From IMG/VR virus record IMGVR_UViG_3300044608_003120, positions 1 through 24,066 of that record: a stretch of DNA of 24,066 bases; one strand, written 5' to 3'. Under the pieces are notes generated by a model, which saw only the letters and a program-made list of their open reading frames with translations, was not told the DNA's origin and ran no database searches. This document shows positions 6,263 through 13,860 of this stretch, in pieces (position 1 is the stretch's first letter; each line of letters starts with the position of its first letter). The position numbers and the translations under genes are program-made. The stretch is from a virus.

Positions 6263-7162
6263 TCAGCGACGAGCACCGCGGCCGTTGACCGCGAACGAAG
6301 CCCGGTAGAGCTCGGAAGCTGACATCGCCTGGGGGTTGATCGGTTCGCCGTTGCTGCCGATGCCCGACACCGTCAGCCCACCAGCGGCCTGCATGCCGGC
6401 CGGGCCCCGCTGCTGGAACAGGAAGCCGTAGACGGGATGAACCCGCATCTGATCCAGGAACTCAGTGGTGGTCATCGGCCGACCGTCATCCCCCAGCAGC
6501 GGTTTGCCCTGGGAGTCCAGCGGTTCGAGCACGTCTTTTCCGTCGCCACCAGTGGTGAGGCGGAAGCAGGTGCCCAGCTGCCCCTTGAAGATGTCGAAGA
6601 ACGTCCCCCGCGCGTCACCGCCAGTGCGGCCCTCGGCCTGGGAAAAAGCCCGCTCCAGCAGACGGTCCTTGCGGAGCTGGAGCACCTGCTGTTTGGCTTC
6701 ATCGCGCTCGGCGGCGACGGCGGCAACCTTCTGGGCGGAGGCCTCCTCCATCTGCCGCTCGCGCAGCTCCATCTGCTGCTCGAGGATCTGCTTCTGGCGT
6801 TCGGCCTCCTGCAGGCGGGCGTACTCCTCGGGGTTGATCTCCGAGAAGCGGTTCAGCTGCTGGCGCAGCGTGCGGATCTCTTTTTCGAGCTGGTTGCTCT
6901 TGCGGCGTTCGGCCCGAAGGGGCTCGGAGAGGCGGTTGTCGTCAGCAGGTGGAGCAGCGCCATCGGACCCTGCAGAGCCTGCGGCGCCCTTGGCACTCCC
7001 GCTGGCAGCAGCCCCCTGGGAGCTGGTGCCGCTGGGATCGGCCGTGGAGGCGCCGTCGGCAGAACCCGGTTCGGTGGCCGCAACGGCGGCGTAGTTGTCG
7101 TCAGCACCCTGGCCGCTGGCGGCGGCAGTGCTTGAAGTGGAAGAAGCAGTGGCAGTGGCCAT
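6263..7162 (-). CDS. Capsid scaffolding protein
   Basis: A 299-residue protein with a low-complexity Ala/Ser/Gly N-terminus (residues 1-75) and a long charged coiled coil (residues about 78-170, e.g. QLEKEIRTLRQQLNRF and ERQKQILEQQMELRERQMEE). The C-terminal part (MTTTEFLDQMRVHPVYGFLF) and the last 40 residues with MSASELYRASFAVNGRGARR resemble scaffold C-termini that bind the coat protein. Scaffolds direct procapsid assembly and then leave or are cleaved. It precedes the GGDPGRRWA protein by 9 bases and is upstream of the capsid gene. Start ATG 7162, about 45 bases from the 19-bp repeat copy 2. Confidence 0.75.
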   Translation of the reverse strand: MATATASSTSSTAAASGQGADDNYAAVAATEPGSADGASTADPSGTSSQGAAASGSAKGAAGSAGSDGAAPPADDNRLSEPLRAERRKSNQLEKEIRTLRQQLNRFSEINPEEYARLQEAERQKQILEQQMELRERQMEEASAQKVAAVAAERDEAKQQVLQLRKDRLLERAFSQAEGRTGGDARGTFFDIFKGQLGTCFRLTTGGDGKDVLEPLDSQGKPLLGDDGRPMTTTEFLDQMRVHPVYGFLFQQRGPAGMQAAGGLTVSGIGSNGEPINPQAMSASELYRASFAVNGRGARR

Positions 7163-7207
7163 GACCCATCGCGGCTGTCGTGGAGGAGCACCCCATCCGG
7201 GCTGTGC

Positions 7208-7226
7208 TCACCGCCTATTGCCATGG
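7208..7226. repeat. 19-bp repeat, copy 2 (upstream of scaffold gene)
   Basis: Identical to 4050-4068 (TCACCGCCTATTGCCATGG on the plus strand) and again at a divergent junction, here between the scaffold gene (minus, start 7162) and the cupin gene (plus, start 7267). The following TGCC is also shared apart from one base. Candidate bidirectional promoter or regulator site of late genes. Confidence 0.6.
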
Positions 7227-7266
7227 CTGCCGCCGACAATGCAGTTACTCCACCTCCAGCCCTGCC

Positions 7267-7545
7267 ATGGCCAGTGCCATCAAGGTGACCTCAAACCCGG
7301 ATCCGGCGCAGCTGCAGAGCCTTGGCGTGACGAGCTGGCCGACCTGGGGCTGTGGGGTCAGCACCTTCCCCTGGACCTACGACGAGCAGGAGACCTGTCT
7401 GCTGCTGGAGGGCGATGTCACTGTCACCCCCGATGGCGGGGAGCCTGTGCGGTTCGGCGCCGGTGATCTGGTGGTGTTCGAGGAGGGCCTGAGCTGCACC
7501 TGGGACGTGCACGCCCCGGTGCGCAAGCACTATCGGTTCGGCTGA
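7267..7545 (+). CDS. Cupin-domain protein (cupin_3/DUF861-like)
   Basis: A 92-residue protein from ATG 7267; the frame is open further upstream to 7180, but homology-like sequence starts here. Residues 33-86 give a single cupin barrel: TFPWTYDEQETCLLLEGDVT, then GEPVRFGAGDLVVFEEGLSC, TWDVHAPVRKHYRFG, which follows the cupin_3 pattern (GDLVVFxxGLxxxWxVxxPVRKHY). Few of the usual metal-binding histidines are present, so catalytic activity is uncertain. It is a cellular-type gene of the kind seen widely in cyanobacteria, here in a plus-strand island inside a phage head operon: a moron or cargo gene. The next plus gene follows after 21 bases. Confidence 0.8.
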   Translation: MASAIKVTSNPDPAQLQSLGVTSWPTWGCGVSTFPWTYDEQETCLLLEGDVTVTPDGGEPVRFGAGDLVVFEEGLSCTWDVHAPVRKHYRFG

Positions 7546-7566
7546 CGACCCGCCAGGGTGGAAGCC

Positions 7567-7791
7567 ATGCAGAAGCCGTCTGTCCCTACGCCCCGTGAGA
7601 CCACCGAGGCGATGGTGCACAACATCGGCCGCGAGCTGGTGGAGATCGAGCAGCGCATCAGCCGCTGCCGGGGCGATCGAGTGGCGGAGCCGAGGCTGAC
7701 GGGCACCTGGATGGCCCACCTGCTGATCTGCAGCACCGAACTGCTGCACAACCTTCTCATCGACACGGCCAAGCGGCCGCAGCGTCTGTAG
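7567..7791 (+). CDS. Small helical protein, unknown (plus-strand island 2)
   Basis: A 74-residue protein (MQKPSVPTPRETTEAMVHNI...) with an AGGGTGGAAG sequence just upstream of the ATG as ribosome-binding site; GTG 7558 would add three residues. It is mostly helical: GRELVEIEQRISRCRGDRV and MAHLLICSTELLHNLLID. It follows the cupin gene and ends 3 bases from the stop of the LysM-HTH gene on the other strand with no obvious terminator. Function unknown. Confidence 0.55.
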   Translation: MQKPSVPTPRETTEAMVHNIGRELVEIEQRISRCRGDRVAEPRLTGTWMAHLLICSTELLHNLLIDTAKRPQRL

Positions 7792-7794
7792 GGC

Positions 7795-8703
7795 TCAGCC
7801 CCGCGACAGCTCCAGCTGCCTGGCCAGCCAAAGCTCCACGTCCTCGTAGGTGTAGCGGACCAGGTTGCCGAGCTTCACGAAGGGCGGTCCGTAGCCGCTG
7901 GAGTTCCAGCTGTAGATGGTGGAGAGCGACACGCCCAGGTACGCCGCCAGGGTCTCTGGCGTGTAGAAGCCCGAGGGGAGCGAGGTGGTGCTGGTGTCGG
8001 CGTTGGCGGCGGCGCGACGTTTGGGGATGAACAACCAGCTCCCCAAGGGCAACTGGTCCGATGGTCGAGCGGTGATGGTGGGGTTGAGGCTGCGCAGGGT
8101 GGTCACGGTGGTGCCGTGGCGCTCGGCCAGCACATTCAGGCTGTCACCGCTGGCGACGACCACGACGCGGTTGGGTTTTAGCGCCGCCTGGATGCGTTCG
8201 CCCAGCAGCGGCTGGGTGAGGGAGCCGATGCCGCCGGCGCCGTAGATGCCGCCGAACTCGGTGACGGAGAAGGCGGCGAACTGCCCCCGGCTTGGGGAGG
8301 GAAGGCGGCCGGGGGTGCTCAGCTCAGCCAGCGGACCCAGCCACACCGCCCCGAAACAGGGGGTGAGCAGCGGCGGGTTTGTGGCCGATACCGGCCGAAT
8401 GCCACTGGTGCTCCAGTTAATGGCTGCAGCCAGCCAGTCCCAGGGTTGGGATGGTGTCAGCGGCAGCACCGCGCCGCGGGTGAGATAGCCCTCGTAGGTG
8501 AAGTCGCCGGTATCGAGCCCCGGAGCGTTCTCCTTGCTGGAGATCCCCCGCAGGCGCTTGATGAAACCCTCAAACAGAAAGCGCCCGGTGTGCTCGGAAT
8601 CCAGCACCCCCGGCAGCGCATTGGAGAACAGCAGGATGCGGGCGTTGGCATAGGGCTGCAGCGCGGAAGGCGGCAACCTTCCAGGGGCGGGAGTGGTGGT
8701 CAC
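7795..8703 (-). CDS. LysM domain + excisionase-type HTH fusion protein
   Basis: A 302-residue protein with an unrecognised N-terminal domain (residues 1-175, with Gly-rich loops such as GGIYGAGGIGSLTQ), a LysM domain at about 179-228 (VVVVASGDSLNVLAERHGTT ... LNPTITARPSDQLPLGSWLFIP), and a C-terminal helix-turn-helix at about 246-297 (FYTPETLAAYLGVSLSTIYS ... GPPFVKLGNLVRYTYEDVELWL), the pattern of MerR-like HTH_17/excisionase proteins. LysM binds peptidoglycan or mediates virion contacts (as in gpX/T4 gp53-type proteins); HTH_17 binds DNA. The reading frame is continuous. It starts 3 bases after the previous gene and lies between portal and scaffold genes, so a virion role is likely, while the HTH is unexpected there. 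Confidence 0.75.
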   Translation of the reverse strand: MTTTPAPGRLPPSALQPYANARILLFSNALPGVLDSEHTGRFLFEGFIKRLRGISSKENAPGLDTGDFTYEGYLTRGAVLPLTPSQPWDWLAAAINWSTSGIRPVSATNPPLLTPCFGAVWLGPLAELSTPGRLPSPSRGQFAAFSVTEFGGIYGAGGIGSLTQPLLGERIQAALKPNRVVVVASGDSLNVLAERHGTTVTTLRSLNPTITARPSDQLPLGSWLFIPKRRAAANADTSTTSLPSGFYTPETLAAYLGVSLSTIYSWNSSGYGPPFVKLGNLVRYTYEDVELWLARQLELSRG

Positions 8704-8706
8704 GGT

Positions 8707-9225
8707 TCAGCCCCGCTCCAGCGCTGCGGTGAAGCCGGCTCCACCGCCGCTGAGCTGAGGATCGCGGCTCCAGTTCGCCAGGGTGGGGAGCATCAGCAGC
8801 AACGCCTGGGCATGGCTGCCCCGCTGGCGCCGCAGGGCCTGCTCGATCGAGAGACCCTCGCCGTAGCGGGTGACCGTCTCCTCCCGCAGCAGCTCGGTGT
8901 CGAACTCGATCACGTCCGCCTTCTTGACCGGAAGCGTCCCGTCCTCCGGCAGGGCATCGGGGCTGACGGCCTTCCGACGGGTCTCGATCGGTGCCTGCAG
9001 CTGCTCCGGGCTCAGCCCCGCCAGCTCGGTGTCGATGGTGGCGATGGCATCAAGCTCGCGGCGGGCGGTTGGGATGGCGTCCGGGTAGAGCTGCTCGAGA
9101 TCCGCCATCGCGTCGTTGATGGCGCGGATCGCCGGCAGGCGGGCCGGTATCGAGAGGGCAACGCGGATCCACTCCAGGTCAGCAGCCCGCCAGCGGTAAG
9201 ACGAGTCGGTGAGGGTCTGGCTCAT
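8707..9225 (-). CDS. Small phage protein after portal, unknown (head assembly?)
   Basis: A 172-residue protein. I chose ATG 9225 because it overlaps the portal stop by 4 bases (ATGA); the frame is open further upstream, but only as a Gly/Ala/Arg-rich shadow of the portal gene. The protein is mainly helical (YRWRAADLEWIRVALSIPAR, AINDAMADLEQLYPDA) with a charged middle and a Gly-rich end. Translational coupling to the portal and position before the LysM-HTH gene suggest a head-completion or adaptor protein. No family recognised. Confidence 0.65.
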   Translation of the reverse strand: MSQTLTDSSYRWRAADLEWIRVALSIPARLPAIRAINDAMADLEQLYPDAIPTARRELDAIATIDTELAGLSPEQLQAPIETRRKAVSPDALPEDGTLPVKKADVIEFDTELLREETVTRYGEGLSIEQALRRQRGSHAQALLLMLPTLANWSRDPQLSGGGAGFTAALERG

Positions 9226-10808
9226 GCGGCGACCGCAGCGGCATCTGCCTCCTCTTGCCTTGGCGGCAGGGTCGACACCGCTGCTGGCTCTGCTGCGCGT
9301 TGCTCCCCGGCCTTGGTAGCCGGGCTGTCGTCGAGCGTCGGGCTGCTGATCGCATTGGCCGTGGCCAGGGCCAACTGGTGCCGCAGCTCCTCCCTGCTGA
9401 TCACCCCCTTGTCGAAGAGCTCGATCCATTCCTTCACCTGCGGCTGCGGCTGGATCGGCGGGGTGAGCGGGCTCACCGTCACCTGCAGGCCGGCCCCTGG
9501 ATCGAGGGGCTCCCCGGTCAGGGCGCACCAGTGCTGCAGCAGCGTGGAGAAGAGGGAGGCCTTCTGGATCGCCATCGCCTGCAGCAGCGCGTAGCTCTGG
9601 GAGGCGGTGAGGCTGATCTCCATCTCGGTGCGGGCTGCACCGCGGTTCTGGCTGGGGATCAGGGCATCGCGGCGCATGGTGTCATCGAGGATCTGCAGCC
9701 AGGCCCGGTGCTCGGCCAGCGAGCGGGCCCGGATCTCGACGAACTCAAAGGAGGCGTCAGCGGGCAGGTCCATGCAGGTGTTGGGTCCGAGCACGACCGG
9801 CCCGGCCTGGCTGTTGCCCATGGCGTCCACCATCCCCTTGCGCACGCCTACGGGGAGAGCCGTCCTGGATAGGAGCTCCTCGTATTCGCTCTTACAGCGG
9901 AAGTGGTTGAGGTACTGGTGCGCCAGTCCCAGGTGCGGCAGATCGCCCTCGCCAAAGGCGGAGCCGTCGGAGGTGTACCAGCAGGCCGGCAGCCGGCTGA
10001 TGCCCTCGTAGGAGGTCACCACCGGCTCGTCGCAGCGCCAGCCGCTGCTGGCCTGGGGATCCGCGCAGACCGGGTGATGGGCCAGCTGCAGGCCGGTGAT
10101 GCTGTCGCCTGCGGTGAGCAGCTGCAAGCTGCGGTAGTGCCAGCGGTCGGGGGCATCGGCATCACCCAGCAGGGCCTGGATCTGCTCGGTGACAGCGCCC
10201 TCGCTGCCAGGAGACTCGGTGCTGATGGGCCGGTTCACCGGCTCCCGCCAGATGATCCGGCCCGGCAGGCCGTAGGAGACGGGGAGCTCCCAGTTCAGGC
10301 AGTTTGCCCGCGGCACCAGCTGCAGCCTGGGCAGGGACAGGCGGTCACCCCTGCGCAGGGCCTCCTGCCGGTCGCCCTCGCTGGGCCAGCTGTGCTCGGG
10401 CGGCAGCACCAGCACCAGGGCAGCGCCATCGCGCAGCACCAGCAGGTCGGCCGCGGCGAGGAAGACGCCCAGGTCCGTGCCCCGGCCGTCCACATCGGTG
10501 AGCACTGAGGACAAGCTCGCGGGGAGGCTGATCCAGCTCCCCCGGCTGAGCATGCCGGCGTAGGTGCGCAGGGCATCGCGGAAGAAGCCCGAGGGGCGAG
10601 CGGCATCGAGGCGCTTGCGGTAAGCGGTCTCAGGCTCCCGTTCGCCCTTGGGCAGGTAGTGCTCCTTGCGGCTGCTTCCGTCGAAGGCGGCGAGCAGGGC
10701 CCAGCAGTCGGCGGTGATCTGGAGGGCGGGCTGAAGGGCGGTCAGGGTGGGGTGCTGGGCCCAGGGGGTGTGGGGCGCAACAGCTTGCGGCTTGGTGGCA
10801 GAGAGCAC
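9222..10808 (-). CDS. Portal protein (DUF4055-like)
   Basis: A 528-residue protein with portal-family features: an N-terminal helical part with EHYLPKGEREPETAYRKRLD (residues about 49-68), which matches the YLPRxxxExxxxYxxRL segment of DUF4055 portals, a beta wing (LVLRDGAALVLVLPPE), and the stem region with GLAHQYLNHFRCKSEYEELL and ASFEFVEIRARSLAEHRAWL. The C-terminus (VKEWIELFDKGVISREELRH) is also usual. Portals form the 12-subunit ring at the capsid vertex through which TerL packages DNA. Start is GTG 10808. In related phages portal usually follows terminase closely; here a 5-kb cargo separates them. Confidence 0.8.
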   Translation of the reverse strand: MLSATKPQAVAPHTPWAQHPTLTALQPALQITADCWALLAAFDGSSRKEHYLPKGEREPETAYRKRLDAARPSGFFRDALRTYAGMLSRGSWISLPASLSSVLTDVDGRGTDLGVFLAAADLLVLRDGAALVLVLPPEHSWPSEGDRQEALRRGDRLSLPRLQLVPRANCLNWELPVSYGLPGRIIWREPVNRPISTESPGSEGAVTEQIQALLGDADAPDRWHYRSLQLLTAGDSITGLQLAHHPVCADPQASSGWRCDEPVVTSYEGISRLPACWYTSDGSAFGEGDLPHLGLAHQYLNHFRCKSEYEELLSRTALPVGVRKGMVDAMGNSQAGPVVLGPNTCMDLPADASFEFVEIRARSLAEHRAWLQILDDTMRRDALIPSQNRGAARTEMEISLTASQSYALLQAMAIQKASLFSTLLQHWCALTGEPLDPGAGLQVTVSPLTPPIQPQPQVKEWIELFDKGVISREELRHQLALATANAISSPTLDDSPATKAGEQRAAEPAAVSTLPPRQEEADAAAVAA

Positions 10809-11157
10809 GGGCGCTGGCTGAGGCTAATTGCTCTTACCTGCTGGGTCTAACAGGGGTATCTCGGCTGTGTAGATCAACGGTCGCTGGTTGTCAGACCCAC
10901 GAACCATGGCTGTGCCTGAAGGACTTGGCTGACGAATCCATGCATGCACGGGGTTTCAGGTTCTGCAACATCGAGAGCCATGAAATAGATCCCGAAAAGA
11001 AGCAAAGCCGATTTCGCCGTTTGTGAAAACAGCAAAAACGAGTGATGCGACATGGAGGTTATATGGAATACGACCTGTGCCAAGCCAGCGACAACTATTC
11101 ACCCAGGCTAGCTTCGTGCCTGCATGAGCACACAGGAAGACAGCAGGTGTTAGCTGG
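10809..11157. other. Gene-poor left flank of the cargo
   Basis: About 350 bases between the protease gene and the portal start. The part above about 10850 is visibly less GC-rich than the portal gene. A 69-codon minus-strand frame (10874-11083) shows no family pattern and has an alternative start, so I do not call it. No clear terminator with a T-tract was found. Near the left edge the word ATTGCTCT (about 10827) recurs at the other cargo edge. Confidence 0.5.
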
Positions 11158-13857
11158 TCATTCTATCGCTGCGACATCTATTTCGATCTCATTACCTTCA
11201 ACCTCGGCTTCGGTCTGGGCTTGAAGTTCGACGTTCGCTGCTCGCAGTGGTTCGTAGATCGAGATTTCGCCGCCCAAGATTTCAAAAGTCACCGCGAGCG
11301 CATAGCGGGCCATCGAGTCTGGATCATGGCTCCAGCCCTGATGGCCTACCACGGCGATGCAGAAGTGGTCGGGAAGGCTATTTGAACAGACTACCGCCCA
11401 GTCCTTCTGCACCGTTCCACTATTTCGCTTGAAGTCACGAATGAGGCCGTCCTGGGGTTTGTCATGCAGCACCCAGGGCAGAGTGGTTCCGGGCAGCGGC
11501 GGGTCCTCGTTTGATACATCCTTCATAGCGCGCACCCGGAAATCGTGAAGCCCCTCGCCAAGCTTGCTGGCCTTCCAATCTACCCAGGTGGATAGATAGC
11601 GGCGTAGGTTGCGGCGTGTGCGCCTTGGCGCAGCAACATAAGACAGCGTTACATCAATGCGGATCTCGAACTCGTCAGCCTGCTGGCGCAGCTCTGACGG
11701 AATCGGCACTTGATATATGTGACATTCACCGGCATGAATTTCGGTGTCACCGTTAGTGATGAGCGTCGTTCGATGGTCCGTATTGGTGGTGGCTCGCGCT
11801 TCGTCGGGAATGCCGAATCCCAAGCAGCGGAAGGCGCTCGTCGCCGCGATGAGAAGGGCCTGTTTTTCCTCGGGCACCATGTTGGACGGTGAACTACGTA
11901 AGCGTGCCAAAATGTCATTGGCCCAAGCCGGCCATTGTGCAGATTGCACTACGAGTGCGCGATACAGAAGTGCCGACTCGGCGGGTAAGACACTTTGCAC
12001 TAATGCCGCAATTCTTGCGACTTTGGGGGCTGCAAAGGACGTTCCAGCCGTGTCTCGGTCCACTGCCGGTCCAGGCCCATGCAGTGTAGAACGGGCGAGG
12101 TTAGGACAAGCGGCAGGGATTACACCGCCTGCCTGGATATCCGGCGGCGCATTGCTCGTGCGGGCTGCGTCGCCACCGTACGCAACTACTTCGGGCTTGA
12201 TGACGCCCCAGATGCCGGGGCCTGTCCGCGAGAACGCCGACGGTCCTGCGGGCTGCGTGGCAAAGGTACGCCATTCACCATGCACGGCATGGTCGTATGC
12301 GATCGAGCCAACGGTCAGGGCCTGTAGGCTCTGGCCTGGATTGGCAATGCGAGCCGTATTTTCAGTTAGGTAGTCGGGATAGTCTCGCCCAGCGTCCAAA
12401 TGGTCGGCGATGCCAAGGAAGGGGGATGTGCCTTTTAGAAGCAGATTACCGGCGCTTTGAACTATGAGCACGTCCCTTTCATTGCACAACTGATCGATCT
12501 CTGCGGCCCAGGATGACATATAGCGCGTTCGGCAGTAGCTGAGCGCATTGATCGAGTGATTAAAGATGCGGGTTTGACGCGGCCCGTCGTTGAAGGATTC
12601 GACGACCTTGCGGAGCGCTTCGGGTGGGAAAATCTCTACCGGCATAGTGTTTTGAGCGTTGAGCACGCGAGCGTTCTGAATCCAGATCGGCAATTGCGGT
12701 GCGCCGGCGGTCGGGATGTCCTCGCCATACAGCAGGGCGCCTGCAACGCGTGTACCGTGGCCGCCCGGCGCCACTTCATCGGCGACAGCGGTCGCGGCTT
12801 GACCCGGCAGAAAGCAACGAGATGCAACATGGTCAATGCCAGGCTGAAGCAGGAAGTGCGCCTCTTGAATGCCGCTATCAATGACGCAGACGGCAGGTGC
12901 ATCAGCATCGGGTACAACCGGCACGACGGCTGGCGCCAGCTGTGCGCCTTGCTTGCCCTGGTTCTGGGGCAGGATGATATCTTCCGGTTCTACGACCTCG
13001 AAGATGTAGGGATAATTGAGCACGAAGTCCTTTAAGCCCCTGCCCGAGATCTTTAGCCGCACCGTGAAGCTATCTGGCAGGACACCCGCGTCGAAATCCA
13101 GGCCATCCGTCAGATGCAGGATTTGAGCTTGATAGAACTCGATGAACTTTTGAATGGAACTCTCGCGTTCGATCTTGATGTTGTCCCATTCTTTGTAGGC
13201 ACTAGCCCGCCGCTCCGACCATTCGAACTCTTTGGCAGCCCACTGGGCGTCAGTCGCACGCTTGCCGCGCACTGGGCGCGGGGGAATCTCCTGTATGCCG
13301 GCACAGGCGATTCCGATGTCGACGATGTAGGGTTGGTTTTCGTCGATATCGCACCAAGACCCCATCAGCTGCTCGGAAAGAATGCGACCGAGCCGATCTA
13401 CCTGATTGGGATCGTCGAAAATCGCGTGGATCTCGGCAACGGTCGCAGAGCCGTGCAACGTGTTGGCAAAGCCTTGAACCATATTACGGAAAGCGGAGAT
13501 TTCAATATCTTCAGACGCCACGATTACATAGCCCTCTTCCTGCTCTGCGACTACCTCAAATTGGAATTTGGCGCGCAGCTTGTCGAGGTCTAGGCCGGTA
13601 TCAATCTGCAGCAGGATGGGAATCCCCGCAGTGATTTCCGGCAAAGCTTGGCCTGCTGCTTGGCGCTGGGCCTTGCGGGCCTGCCAATTCGCACTGAGTG
13701 ACTTAGCCGCACTGTCCAGAGCATTAGAGTGCGCTTGTCGTTGGGCTCCCTTGTTAGCTTGCGTCTGCTGAGAAGGATTACCGCCTCCGCGGAGACGCGC
13801 CTTGCCCTGGTAGCGCATTAGTAATGGCAGGTGGTCAAAGTTGTGCGCGCCCGGCAT
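11158..13857 (-). CDS. ietS: Subtilisin-like serine protease, IetS-type
   Basis: An 899-residue S8 (subtilase) protein. The catalytic triad is visible: Asp327 in CVIDSGI, His367 in GGHGTRVAG and Ser607 in GTSFAAP, with the oxyanion Asn471 in IVQSAGN. It has no signal peptide, so it should act in the cytoplasm. An N-terminal region of about 300 residues before the triad and a C-terminal beta-rich region (FEIRIDVTLSYVAAPRRTRR) are as in IetS proteins. In IetAS pairs, IetS is the toxic protease and IetA its controlling ATPase; the pair was found on an Agrobacterium Ti plasmid and later shown to give phage defence. It follows the ATPase gene after 3 bases and has lower GC than the phage genes. 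Confidence 0.85.
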   Translation of the reverse strand: MPGAHNFDHLPLLMRYQGKARLRGGGNPSQQTQANKGAQRQAHSNALDSAAKSLSANWQARKAQRQAAGQALPEITAGIPILLQIDTGLDLDKLRAKFQFEVVAEQEEGYVIVASEDIEISAFRNMVQGFANTLHGSATVAEIHAIFDDPNQVDRLGRILSEQLMGSWCDIDENQPYIVDIGIACAGIQEIPPRPVRGKRATDAQWAAKEFEWSERRASAYKEWDNIKIERESSIQKFIEFYQAQILHLTDGLDFDAGVLPDSFTVRLKISGRGLKDFVLNYPYIFEVVEPEDIILPQNQGKQGAQLAPAVVPVVPDADAPAVCVIDSGIQEAHFLLQPGIDHVASRCFLPGQAATAVADEVAPGGHGTRVAGALLYGEDIPTAGAPQLPIWIQNARVLNAQNTMPVEIFPPEALRKVVESFNDGPRQTRIFNHSINALSYCRTRYMSSWAAEIDQLCNERDVLIVQSAGNLLLKGTSPFLGIADHLDAGRDYPDYLTENTARIANPGQSLQALTVGSIAYDHAVHGEWRTFATQPAGPSAFSRTGPGIWGVIKPEVVAYGGDAARTSNAPPDIQAGGVIPAACPNLARSTLHGPGPAVDRDTAGTSFAAPKVARIAALVQSVLPAESALLYRALVVQSAQWPAWANDILARLRSSPSNMVPEEKQALLIAATSAFRCLGFGIPDEARATTNTDHRTTLITNGDTEIHAGECHIYQVPIPSELRQQADEFEIRIDVTLSYVAAPRRTRRNLRRYLSTWVDWKASKLGEGLHDFRVRAMKDVSNEDPPLPGTTLPWVLHDKPQDGLIRDFKRNSGTVQKDWAVVCSNSLPDHFCIAVVGHQGWSHDPDSMARYALAVTFEILGGEISIYEPLRAANVELQAQTEAEVEGNEIEIDVAAIE

Positions 13858-13860
13858 GGT

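Noticed and set aside
8446-9594. A 382-codon plus-strand frame
   Set aside because: Shadow of the LysM-HTH, head protein and portal genes.
10874-11083. A 69-codon minus-strand frame between protease and portal
   Set aside because: Weak start and no family pattern; probably chance in a lower-GC region.
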